Source of the DNA: Asterionellopsis glacialis
Taxonomy: Eukaryota > Bacillariophyta > Plagiogrammaphyceae > Rhaphoneidales > Asterionellopsidaceae
Assembly: GCA_014885115.2 (NCBI GenBank)
Contig: WKLE02001123.1
Coordinates: forward strand, 1 to 28,446
DNA: 28,446 bases
Direction of reading: 5' to 3'
Shown piece by piece: positions 1-9,467 of this stretch (position 1 is its first letter; every line of letters begins with the position of its first letter). Below the pieces are notes generated by a model. The model saw only the letters and a program-made list of their open reading frames with translations. It was not told the DNA's origin and made no database searches. The translations under genes and the position numbers were made by a program.

Positions 1-292
1 CCTTGAATGTAACAAGTCCAAGAAATGTTAAAAGTGGCAGGAGAACTTCCCATTTAATGCCAGTAGCACTGGTGATGTCAATCTTGGTGTCACCATCAGG
101 TAACAGCAGGTACCAGAACCCCTGCTTTGATAGGCAAAAAAGCTCTTGGAAAAGCTTGAAACAAATCTCCTTCCTGTTGTAAATCTTGTGGAGCCCGGTT
201 GAGGGGGGCGTCTCAGATGCAAGAGTTTGTCTTCTTGTCTGTTCCATGAGAGGTGGACTCTCAATAGCTGATGACTGTTGCGTTTTCACCAT
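1..292 (-). CDS. Partial hypothetical protein running off the left edge
   Basis: On the minus strand an ATG at 292-290 (context TCAACAATGG, a good eukaryotic start) opens a frame that stays open for 97 codons to the window edge, so the gene is truncated by the window. The N-terminus is polar (MVKTQQSSAIESPP), followed by a basic/aromatic stretch (IYNRKEICFKLFQELF), then a tryptophan-containing segment with PDGDTKIDITSATG, and ends in a hydrophobic run (EVLLPLLTFLGLVTF) that could be a buried strand/helix or the start of a membrane segment. I recognise no family. A shorter out-of-frame ORF at 264-28 on the same strand is its shadow. Given the transposon-rich surroundings it may be a transposon protein rather than a host gene. 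The open length alone is only moderately significant. Confidence 0.42.
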   Translation of the reverse strand, partial: MVKTQQSSAIESPPLMEQTRRQTLASETPPSTGLHKIYNRKEICFKLFQELFCLSKQGFWYLLLPDGDTKIDITSATGIKWEVLLPLLTFLGLVTFK

Positions 293-581
293 TGTTGACT
301 CAAAGAAAAGTCGTCAATGAGAAGTTGGTGGAAAGTGGTATTTTTTTTACAGAAGCAGTGAACGAAAAAAGATACGCTTTGACACATATTTTGTATGTGT
401 GTGCTGTTGTCTGAGGCTGGTTGGTTGTGACCCGGGGTAAAAAATGTACTAGGTCAACAAGGATCTTATATACATATTCTTTACAGAGAAATCAGTACTT
501 AGAATGCCTACCAACCCAAAAGGTACAATTTCTACATAGTGTCCCCATTCGTTGTTGGGGATATAGAAGACCCGGGGTTCA
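293..581. other. Upstream spacer of the left-edge ORF
   Basis: This is AT-rich sequence with no coding signal. It would hold the promoter and 5' leader of the minus-strand left-edge ORF. It ends at the TCA (579-581) that forms the left target-site duplication of the transposon beginning at 582. Confidence 0.4.
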
Positions 582-628
582 GGGTTGGTAGATAGCACTT
601 TTGGTTCAGTTCAATTTTTGGTTCAATC
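582..628 (+). repeat. Left terminal inverted repeat of the 800-bp element
   Basis: This 47-bp arm begins GGGTTGGTAGATAG and pairs with the reverse complement of 1335-1381. The two mismatches are at arm positions 5 and 25. It is preceded by the TCA duplication. Confidence 0.88.
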
Positions 629-1334
629 CAATTTTTGACCCATATGACTAAAAGTGAAACCAAAACACCTTTCAGTCTATATGTACATATCTGTTCAATT
701 TTTGGATCAATGAAATCTGCAGTGCAAATCAATATATCAAGATTCCCTAACCAGTCGGAAGAATAAGTACATGAAAAAGCATGGCAAATACACAACACAC
801 TATGACAGTGACGGCTGGCAAGATTTCACCACATAACAAAGTCAAAATAGATGGCCTGGCATCAAACTTTGTTCACAACACAACAATAAACCATAATAGT
901 GCAATAGACATTGATCAATATTTGTTATGTTGTGCAACAAAAGGCATTTCCATTCCATGGTCAACCAAAGTACCTTTGCGTGTTTTCTCTGTGCAAAACA
1001 ACAGATCAATTCAAGGTTGATTGGTCGTTTGTGGTGGTTTTCTTTACTACAACATGATCTCCTCCATCAACAAGGCATAATGCACTTTGAATATTTATTT
1101 TGTTACATGATTGATTGTTGTCTTTGGTGAAAATTCATGATTTTCAACTGTTTCTTGCTCATTGTCATTGTTGATCTTTGTTGGGTGGACAGTGCCAATT
1201 TTTGCACAAAAATTATAAGTGAGTCCACAAAAGAAAAGGAATCCCAAAAAATTGAACCCATTCAACCAATTCTATTGGTTCCATTTTTGACTTGTTTGAA
1301 CGGTCAAAATTTTTAATCATACCAATCAAATTCT

Positions 1335-1381
1335 GATTGAACCAAAAATTGAACTGACCCAAAAGTGCTATCTACCGACCC
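1335..1381 (-). repeat. Right terminal inverted repeat of the 800-bp element
   Basis: This is the reverse-complement partner of 582-628. It ends in ...ACC GACCC on the plus strand and is followed by TCA (1382-1384). Confidence 0.88.
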
Positions 1382-1384
1382 TCA

Positions 1385-3591
1385 CAGTACTGAAACATCA
1401 GTGTAACACTTTGACCCTACAAGTAAAATATGAGATGATCCCTAAGATTTATTTTTTTCAAACAAACCCATCAAGGGCTTATTCAAGTGTACCCATAATG
1501 GTGGAAATTGGGCTTTTTTTAAGCAAATGAGTTAAATTTTCTGCTTGGATTCCACATTTTTACATATCCCCAATCCCCACTAGGTCCTAGATACTGTAAC
1601 CTGATATGATAAAAGTCTATTCAATTGTTTCATGTTCAAAATGTGCACTTTAAAATCAGGTCTCATGTAACTATGTTATTTTGTTTTTAAACTAAACATC
1701 CACTTCTCCCCACAATTTCCTCTGACAGACTGGTGTAATGGGACAAGTCTATAAATATCTCCTTTACATTTTTTTCAACCTTTGCCAAATTATTCTTATC
1801 ATTTTACCACTGACTTTTCCAACTTCTTGTTACTTGAATACAGCATGTAAGTAATCTTTTTTCTACATGCTGACTCTTTAACCTCTCCAATTTCCCACCC
1901 TATATTTTTCCAATCTTCCTTTTTCAATGACCAAATAGCAGGTTCCTCCTCTCCTTTTAGAAAGTGGTTGACCCATCAACTTTCCAAACTACAAAGACTA
2001 GATATTTGTGTTGCAAAATATATGTACTATTGATCCTTTTCTAATTCTAGTGAATTTGTTTTCTATTGTGTCAGAAAAATATCTTCCCTCTATTGGAGTG
2101 TATTCAATTTACATACACTGTCTTTACTTATTTTTTCCCTGTCCTTCATATTCACACTCACCATCAAATCCACAATAATGCTTGCTTGAAAGAAACAAGT
2201 TTGTAGAGTTTTAAAACAAGGCCTACAAAATGTTTGAAAAGTGCAAGGTAGAAGAAGAAAAAAGTTTTATATGGGATGGCAAAGTAACATGAAGAAGAAG
2301 ACAAAGAGTACACAAAAAAGGCAGCAGGACAACTTGTGTTGAGTACAATCAAAAGATCAAAAAGAAATAAAAGGAAATGGTAAAAGAAGAACCAAGGGAA
2401 AAAGACAAAAAAAACAAAGGATGGAAAATCACAGCAAGAAATTTTCTCCTCATGGAGGCCAATTGAAGCAATCCTTTATGATAATAGTAATAGGAGTAGA
2501 GTTATTCAGTAGAAATGGAAATTAGGTGGCAAGTCATAATCATATACTTGGTAACATTATATTATGAGTAGAATTATTATGTGAATTTCCTGCTTTGAAG
2601 GAGAGAACATTGGGGGTTGAATATGACATCATGTTGGAAAGTATTGAGTAGCCTGCTCACCCAAGACAAAAGCAGAACTCCCTTACCATCTGTTATTTAT
2701 TTCTATGTAGACACACCACCATGGATCCTGGATATAGTAAGTAGACCTGTAAAAAGAACCTTAGGTACAGGACACTACACAAAAATTTACCTCACAGGGG
2801 TTCAGTTTTGTTTTCCATACCTTTTGTGACAAACAACATTGTAGCCACCAGATTTGTTGTAAAAAGCACTGTATGTACAGTGTGTAGAATTCAATAGACT
2901 CTGGTCACAACCATTATCCAAAAAGAAGCAATAACCCAGAGTCAGTGCAGTTTCTTTTGGAGGGAGGTGCCAGAACACCTCTCACTGCTTCTGTACAAAA
3001 AGTACCTGACAGCATAGGATCATTTTTGCTTCAAACAGCACCAATTGACGATGGTCAAAATGTGATGGTCATTGTAGGGTGGATGTTACTCTCCCCTTGT
3101 TACAAAAAGACAAAGTTCTCGTCAAAGTGCAGGGACTCAGAGTTCCCTGAGAACAAGGGGGAAACCACAATTAGTCAAGAAGCATTTAATATCATAACTG
3201 GTCTTTTGCTGCAAGCAAAAAAAAGGAGGTTGGTATTGCATCCTACCCATCTCCAACTTTCAATATGCTAGAGACAACATTGGTGGACCTCCTTCCATTT
3301 TTGGCTTGTTGTGGCTTGGTTAGCACAATAGTCACCTCTGACATTAGAGATACTCTTGTATCCTGTCAACAGTGGGAGGAAGTTCCATTTGCACTTTCAA
3401 AGCATGTGCAACTTCAGATAATGTCTGTACATTTTAAAAAGCACACTAACCATTATTTCTTTGTCTTGGAATATCTTTTCATTCTTCACCTATTAAACAG
3501 ATGAATCCTGGCGGATGATCTTATTTACCAACTTGTGCCATGCTGTATGTTTTTGTTTGCAAGCTGCCAAAAAATTACATGAGTTGGCTAA
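1385..3591. other. AT-rich intergenic region without a supportable gene
   Basis: No ORF here has a recognisable domain. The two consecutive plus-strand frames at 2945-3271 and 3265-3504 are the longest but show no family motif. A perfect palindrome CACTGTA-TG-TACAGTG lies at 2867-2882, and the inverted pair GACTCTGG / CCCAGAGTC follows it at about 2900-2943. The region may include the 5' part of the decayed mariner element, whose left terminal repeat I could not locate. Confidence 0.5.
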
Positions 3592-3810
3592 AAAAATTGG
3601 GACCAGCAAACATGTAATTGTTGTGTTGGTAGTACTGGTAAGCATAAGGGTACAGACAATTTAGTAATTGGCTATAAAGGTAGAGTAGAATTGGATGGTA
3701 GAGCTTGAGCTATTGCTTTAAAAGTTGAAAGGCAAATTAGTGATGCATTAGAAAAAGTTCCCCAAATTACATGGTCAGAGGGAGTCAAAATTGCATTACA
3801 CTTGAAAGAA

Positions 3811-3952
3811 AACAAGTCAATGAAAGAGCAAGGCACTTGGTTGTCCACACTGCAACTTATTGGGGATGGAACGATCCATATAACAAGTCAATGAAAGAGC
3901 AAGGCACTTGGTTGTCCACACTGCAACTTATTGGGGATGGAATGATCCATAT
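3811..3952 (+). repeat. 71-bp tandem direct duplication within the transposase pseudogene
   Basis: Positions 3811-3881 are repeated directly at 3882-3952, both copies starting AACAAGTCAATGAAAGAG, with a single C/T difference near the end of the unit (GGAACGATCC versus GGAATGATCC). The unit length, 71, is not a multiple of three, so the duplication shifts the transposase frame. The near identity suggests the duplication is more recent than the surrounding decay, or that it has been homogenised. Confidence 0.93.
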
Positions 3953-4579
3953 TTGACTAGTAAACAGAGAGGAAGAATTGCAATGGCTGCATACAGTCAG
4001 GTAGCTTTTGATTTGGGTTTCAAAATACATCTGGGGCATTCAAGATTGGCTTCATGGTACAGTGCCTTAAATAACATGATAGAGTCAGGGTTGGCTGATC
4101 CTCTATTACCCTCATATGCTGGAATGGTTGGGTATGTTGACAAAATTGGTGAATTCTATACAAAATACTTGCATGAATTGTTTTGACATGCTCAAATTGT
4201 TAAGGGTTCCCTGGTAAAGTATGATGAACTGTGCAGAACTATCAATGAGAAGAGTGCTGTTCCCAGAAATGGAAGGCCAACATTGGCTCTCAGCAGGAAG
4301 CAATTGAGACAGTGGTTTGTTAAGCATGGTGCTAAACAGAAGAGTACAATCAAAAAGCCATTATTGACTGACAATCACAAGAAGCAGAGGGTACTGTGGG
4401 CATGGAAGTGGTTTGATACTTTAACAGATCCAAAGATGCCTGTGGCATTCCTGGATGAAAAATGGTTTTACACAACAAATTGTAGGAGGAGATTGAAACT
4501 ACTTCCAAAGACCAATGGAGAAACAGATATTCCTGAATACCAGTATCCAAGAATTCATTTGCATCAATTCCCTGTGAAG

Positions 4580-4680
4580 GTAAGTTGTTAGTGTTGTTGA
4601 TTGTTGCTGTAAGTTCTTGTTAGTACTACTGATCATCATCTCTTTTGTTCTTTGTTCTTCTTGTTCATTTGGTATTATAG
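4580..4680 (+). other. Probable 101-bp intron inside the mariner transposase pseudogene
   Basis: The transposase frame reads ...FPVK up to AAG at 4577-4579, then GTAAGT starts the intron and TTATAG ends it at 4680. The frame resumes in phase 0 as AMYMGIVACPNYEDDF. Reading straight through hits a stop (VSC then stop) after three codons. Removing the 101 bp restores a plausible continuation, so a spliceosomal intron is the simplest explanation. Confidence 0.65.
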
Positions 4681-5492
4681 GCAATGTATATGGGTATTGT
4701 TGCATGCCCTAATTATGAAGATGATTTTGATAGCCATGTTTTTATGAAATGTGTTAGTGAGAAAAAAGGATAGACAAGGAGTTGGGTAACAAAAGATATT
4801 CAGTTGAATACAGTGTGAATGAAGAAATTATGGCCAGAAAGTGGTATATGTTTGTATCAGTAGATGGTACAGCACAAGAAGCATTGGACCTATTGTTGAC
4901 ACCTATGACTTAGATGAGTTTGTTGCAGACAGATTGACATGTTATTATGCAACTCAGAGTGGCAAAAGTTAAACAAAAAGATTATTGATGTAGATGAATA
5001 TAAGATATTGAATGAACTTGGTGGATTGAAGACAAAAGAGAGTAAGAGATTGGATGTCAAAGTTATGGATTTAGAAGTTTGTGTTAAGTTATGAAGAGGA
5101 GATGAAGTAGATGATGATTGCTCTTGTGAGTCAGAATTTATGTTGAAGTGGATATCTGAGGTTGGAAATGCAATGCAAGAGGCATTTCATTGTGTAGTGA
5201 ATTGTTGTATTTTGTGATAGACAATACCGTCGGGCATGGTACATCAGATACAAAGACTTACTATGCTGATCCATTAACAGAATACAGTATTGAGATCATT
5301 TGGCAGATTCTGCCTCCACCAGAGATGAATATGTTAGATCTTGGGGTTTGTGCCAGATGTCAGTTCAGACAGCAGTAATGAAGACACATCACATGCAGCA
5401 CTGTCATCATGATGCCTTGGCCAAGAGTGTCAAAGATGCATGGGAAGGATACTTGAAACCTAAGTCATTTGAGAATATTTTTGGGAGATTAA

Positions 5493-6395
5493 CCGTATTT
5501 CAGTTGGGGGGGTGCGCTAATATGCATTGCATATGACCTAATTTTGGAACTATTATATGTAAATTTACTACTACATCACCATAGAAAATAGTTCAGCCCA
5601 AGAAACAACACAGAATAACACAAGCAGCAATGACGAAGAACTGCGAAGAACTGTGTGGTATCATTTGACCTAACAATCAACAACAATGAACTCCTTGCTG
5701 ATGTATGGTTTACAATACATCATTTAGGATGAGAAGGCTTCAGTAGACTGTTCACAGATAATCGTTAAATTGGATAAAAGGCACCTTTTTTTCATCATGG
5801 TGGATTGTTGGATTACATGCATTTTACTGTGTTGAAAAAAAAAAGAAAGATTTTGCATTTTGGATGAAGTTGGCCAGGACAAGAAATTATTCCTGTCTCA
5901 TCCACCTAGTTACTGTACCAGCACACTGTAAAAAGGGCCAAGGAAATGAACAACACAAAACAACATGAGTAACGATGGTGAAAACAATGGCTGTATTTGA
6001 GACAGCAATCAACAGTGACAAACATTTTGGCCATTTAAGTGAGACATTATAGTTATTAGAGTAAGAGAGTAATGGTAAAGCTTATGAAAAGCTTCAGCAA
6101 TTCTGAAAGAGAAGTGTTTTTTGTCATGGTCAGATGAGCAGATCAATGCATGTTTTACCGCAGTGGGCTTGAGTAATGAATAAACCTGATAAATTGACCC
6201 CAATGGGCAGTTCTCAACAAGACAACCAACTGGACTTTTTCTGTCAAACTTTGATGGGGATGTTGAGTGTTATTGATTAAGAAAAACATGTCAAATTTGT
6301 ATGTAACTTGGAAGCAAACTTCTAATTCATTTTCACTCATCAATACAAAATTTAGGGGATGGGACGCACATCTTCACCACATGACTGAAATCTGG
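5493..6395. mobile_element. 903-bp non-autonomous element with TTAA duplication (piggyBac-like), nested in the mariner
   Basis: TTAA at 5489-5492 and TTAA at 6396-6399 flank a 903-bp segment. Its ends are inverted: left CCGTATTTCAGTTGG and right, reverse complemented, CCAGATTTCAGTCAT. Both carry a GTGCG a little further in. The insertion point is inside the transposase codon series F-G-R. If the segment and one TTAA are ignored, the mariner frame continues directly from GGGAGATTAAAG into KIVLQCMVKDECGN and on to RGKLFRDATMIDL. TTAA target specificity and ends beginning CC are characteristic of piggyBac, so that is the likely superfamily. No transposase is present in the insert; the ORFs inside it are short and featureless. 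Confidence 0.85.
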
Positions 6396-6602
6396 TTAAA
6401 GATAGTTTTGCAGTGCATGGTGAAAGATGAGTGTGGGAATGCACTTGTTGAACAACACAGGGGAAAGCTTTTTAGAGATGCAACAATGATTGATCTCATG
6501 GACGTAAATGATGATGAAGAATTACAATTAAATACTGCCATTGCTGCTGTTTAAGAAACAAATGATGAAGTATCAGATATATCTGATACTGAAGAGGATT
6601 AA

Positions 6603-7874
6603 TTTGTTGATACATGCTCTAAAACAATGAATTCACATGGATTAACACTCATTTGAATGCATTTTTTCTTCAATTTGTCAACTTTGTGAGAGTATTTTTG
6701 ATCTTCTGGTACATGTCTATGTGCATTCCTACCAACAATGTTGAGTAAAATGACATTACTTAGAAGAGCTGTTTTTGTGAATAGACCAATGTACTGGAGG
6801 TATGTGAGAGGTACAGATAGGGTCATTTGTGTAGAAATCTGGTAGGAACAATACCATTTGCCACAAAAGTTATAATATAATTGTGGTCCATAACATGTTT
6901 TGGAGGTGAACCCTACTTAACACTAAGAAGGTGAAAGATCTGTTGCATAATTTATATGGAATAAATGAGAACAAAACAAATAGTGCTAAACATCATGGAC
7001 TGGGTCTACTATTCAAAAATTTCATTATTGCTTATTTGGTATACTTGCAAATGAACAAGTTTCTTATTGATAACATCACCATGTTGTTTATCTAATCATT
7101 TGTGTATTGATGATGCTATGTTGTCATCATAAAATAAGCAATATTGCAAGAATAAATAAGAGCCTTGTTTTGAGCTTGGCATAAATCACACTGCTGCTAC
7201 TATATAGGGACTGTAGCATATACAAGCAATTCCAATACTATCCCAGCCACTCACAATGGCTGCTCCTCCTGAGGAGACTGTTTCTTTCTTAGAAGGACAT
7301 TGCCTGCACTATTTCTTAAATGCCATTGTAATGTCATCAATGTCTACTTGTTAATTTTTATTGTATTTTGCTTGTATCCATTATTGTAGCAGAGCTAATA
7401 TATTGAAAGGAAAAGTAGAAGAGAAGAAAAAAGAGAAGAGATAGAGGGAGGAGGGAATAAGAAAACAAGAAAAAAAGAGAAGAAGAAGATTTTTGATATC
7501 AATGGAAGCAGTATCATACAATGTAACAAGATGATATCAATGTTTGCATATTCTTGCACATATATTGCTCAAGCAACATTTCTTACAGTCCATATATACC
7601 AATAACAAATGGGCCAATTTTTGCCCTATGCTGCTAGTGTCGACAGCAGCACAACACAACAATCAGACAATCAACACACAAAAGAAAAGAAGACTTTTAT
7701 TTGGTGATGAAAATTATCAGCTTAGTATAATCCAGAGAAGATCCGGCAAATTTAGTAAGAAGTAAAAGATTCAGGAAATATTTAGGAAAAGGTAAATAGG
7801 AGTCTGTCTGCTTGTCCCAGTATCAATCAGCCATATTCAAGAGTGTCCTACAGAGAGTGTAGTAAAATTTTTGC
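6603..7874. other. AT-rich non-coding region downstream of the mariner remnant
   Basis: No supportable gene. It begins directly after the end of the transposase frame and presumably contains the 3' end of the mariner element, but I could not identify a terminal repeat. A purine-rich tract (GAAGAGAAGAAAAAAG and similar) lies at about 7410-7490. The ORF at 7544-7765 has no recognisable domain. Confidence 0.4.
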
Positions 7875-8066
7875 CAAGCTTGAAATTTCTTAAAAAATCA
7901 GAAAAACCCAAGCTTAGAGTAAGCAATGTTTCTTATTTATGATGTAATTATGATGTCAAAAATAAAAAAGAACATAAATAAATTTTAATGTTAACCATCT
8001 CTTCAAAAGAGAAATATGCCGTATACGAAATAATTTTGAAAATCAAGCTTGAAATTTCTTAAAAAA
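7875..8066 (+). repeat. Direct repeat pair, spacing 169 bp
   Basis: A 23-bp sequence (CAAGCTTGAAATTTCTTAA plus AAAA) occurs identically at 7875-7897 and 8044-8066. The sequence after each copy is also similar: AAGCTTAGAGTAAGCAATG after the first and AAGATTGGCTAAGGAATGC after the second. The spacing is close to the period of the tandem repeat that follows, so these may be outlying, more diverged units of the same array. Confidence 0.7.
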
Positions 8067-8227
8067 GGGCAAAATTTCAAGATTGGCTAAGGAATGCAAA
8101 GTTTTGTATTGGTGCATGAGGACTGTAAATACCAGAGCAGGTGATGGGTATTTTTTGTTGTTCTTGTAACTAAGTTCATGGTGGTTGAATTAATGAATGA
8201 TTCACAAATTCAACAATTGAGGACCTG

Positions 8228-8978
8228 AAAAAAATAATTTTGTTTTTTGAGTATTGATTTACTTTTTGTTACAAATGTAATTGGTATTGAATAGAGTCAG
8301 AGATTCACATATTTTTTGATGTTATGACTATTTTGCTTGTTGGGTCATAACCTGAAATATATTGAATGCATAAGAAATTAAACAGAAAACTATATCAAAA
8401 TATTTTTGTTCAATAGTAGTATCATCATTTTTAGAGTATTGTTCTCATCATTTTTGTTACAAATGTGATCAGCATGAATGGAGACAGCAATTTGAATTCT
8501 GGCATTGTTTTATTCATGTTGCTTGTCCACTCATGACCTAAAATGTATATTGAATACACTGATTTTTCTATCAACTTGGTCAAAATAATTTTGCTGGTAT
8601 TTTCATCCATTTTTGAGGTATTGATCTACTTTGTTGTTTTACAAAACCACCATTGGCAGCATTGGATAAAAAAGAAGAAGTGTATTTTTGTTTTTGGTTG
8701 TTGTACAGTTATCTGTCAAAGCACATCTTCTTAAATACACAAATTTAATAATCAAGTTGGCCAAAATATTTTTGTTGATATCTTCCTTTTTGGAGATAAA
8801 TACTTGTCATTAAATAATCATGATCATCACTCTTGAATGGAAATACAGAGCATTATTTTAAATTTAGTTGTTGTCATGTAGCAGTCATAGAACACAGGGA
8901 TTCTTTGGAATCAAGATCATTTCTGGATTTGTCTACTACTACAGTAGTACTGTATACAAGATTTGTTGAATACAGCTT
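8228..8978 (+). repeat. Old diverged tandem repeat, about four units of 167-218 bp
   Basis: Units begin at about 8228, 8395, 8580 and 8761, each opening with a variant of TCAAAATAATTTTG, then a T-rich stretch containing GAG-TATTGAT. Units 1 and 2 share GTTACAAATGT. Units 2 and 4 share a GATCA-TGAATGGA-ACAG block and CATGT-GC-GTC. Units 1-4 end in TTGAATGCA / TTGAATACA / TTAAATACA / TTGAATACAG. A possible fifth start (GACCAAAAATTC) is at 8979. The units are strongly diverged with indels, so this is an old array, not an active satellite. No coding function is evident; a short ORF at 8543-8734 is incidental. Confidence 0.62.
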
Positions 8979-9467
8979 GACCAAAAATTCATTAAAGTAA
9001 AGTGTGTTAGATTTCTCTCCCTAACTGATCTCCTACAGTAAGAGAAGTGATATTGATATGTGTGTGACATCACCAAGGTTTAACTTGGATTCTGAAAAAA
9101 AAAAGGAAAGACATGATTGAAAAGTTTGAGAAATTGAGTTTTACAAAGGTCGTGATGTGATTTTAATTTTACACACGACTCATTTGAAGGAAATATTATA
9201 CTTTATTTTGAAAAAGATCATCAAAGACGAGAACATACATTCGAATAATAATATTTTCGTATAGTTTTTTTTCTCTTTTTTTCTCTATCACTTTTTAATG
9301 CACTGTTCTTTTTCTTACTTTGTGATTAAAAATGGTACAAGCATACAGTAGTAAAAGCAATGGAAGAAAAAAGCTTTCAGTAGATATGCTTTTTCATTCC
9401 TAAATTGACAGTTGTTTTACCACGACCTTATTTCTTTTTTTCTGTCTCGCTTTTTACTTTGTTTATT
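8979..9467. other. Non-coding spacer, 3' flank of the RING-CH/MYND gene
   Basis: AT-rich, no ORF of note. On the minus strand it is the 3' flank of the gene ending at 9468. AATAAA in minus orientation (9462-9467) lies immediately after the stop codon and is probably too close to act alone. Short inverted copies of AAGGTCGTG occur at about 9147 and 9419. Confidence 0.4.

Larger units (their letters stand above)
582..1381. mobile_element. 800-bp non-autonomous DNA transposon (MITE), Harbinger-like ends
   Basis: Positions 582-628 and the reverse complement of 1335-1381 match at 45 of 47 positions (both start GGGT[T/C]GGTAGATAGCAC), giving long terminal inverted repeats that enclose 800 bp. The element is flanked by the same 3 bp, TCA, at 579-581 and 1382-1384, consistent with a 3-bp target-site duplication. 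Inside each end the motif GTTCAATTTTTGGTTCAAT recurs (for example again at 693-711, one base changed), typical of subterminal transposase-binding repeats. No convincing transposase is encoded; the small ORFs at 781-1020 and 927-1130 lack family features. GGG-starting ends and a 3-bp duplication fit the PIF/Harbinger superfamily, although that family usually duplicates TWA, so the superfamily label is inference. The high identity of the two ends suggests a fairly recent insertion compared with the decayed mariner copy nearby. Confidence 0.85.
3592..6602 (+). pseudogene. Decayed mariner-like (Tc1/mariner superfamily) transposase
   Basis: The frame opens at 3592 and can be followed in pieces to a stop at 6600-6602. 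Recognisable blocks are a helix-turn-helix-like region ending RKQLRQWFVKHGAK (near 4290-4330), the first catalytic motif LDEKWFYTTN (near 4450-4485), VIDNTVGHGT with the second Asp (near 5210-5240; usually DNAGGHG), NMLDLGV with the third Asp (near 5325-5345), then MSVQTAVMKTHH and a C-terminal RGKLFRDATMIDL (near 6460-6500). The second and third Asp are separated by 38 residues, close to the DD39D arrangement of plant mariner-like elements; DEKWFY and LDLG are also typical of that group. It is broken by in-frame stops (for example near 3708, 4184 and 4768), frameshifts, a 71-bp tandem duplication and a transposon inserted at 5493-6395. A probable intron is at 4580-4680. It is inactive as read. 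The terminal inverted repeats were not found. Confidence 0.88.

Noticed and set aside
781..1130. Two short ORFs within the 800-bp element
   Set aside because: No transposase motif and too short; the element is better explained as non-autonomous.
2945..3504. Two consecutive plus-strand ORFs, possible decayed protein
   Set aside because: No family motif; they do not join to the mariner transposase frame and their length is within chance for this region.
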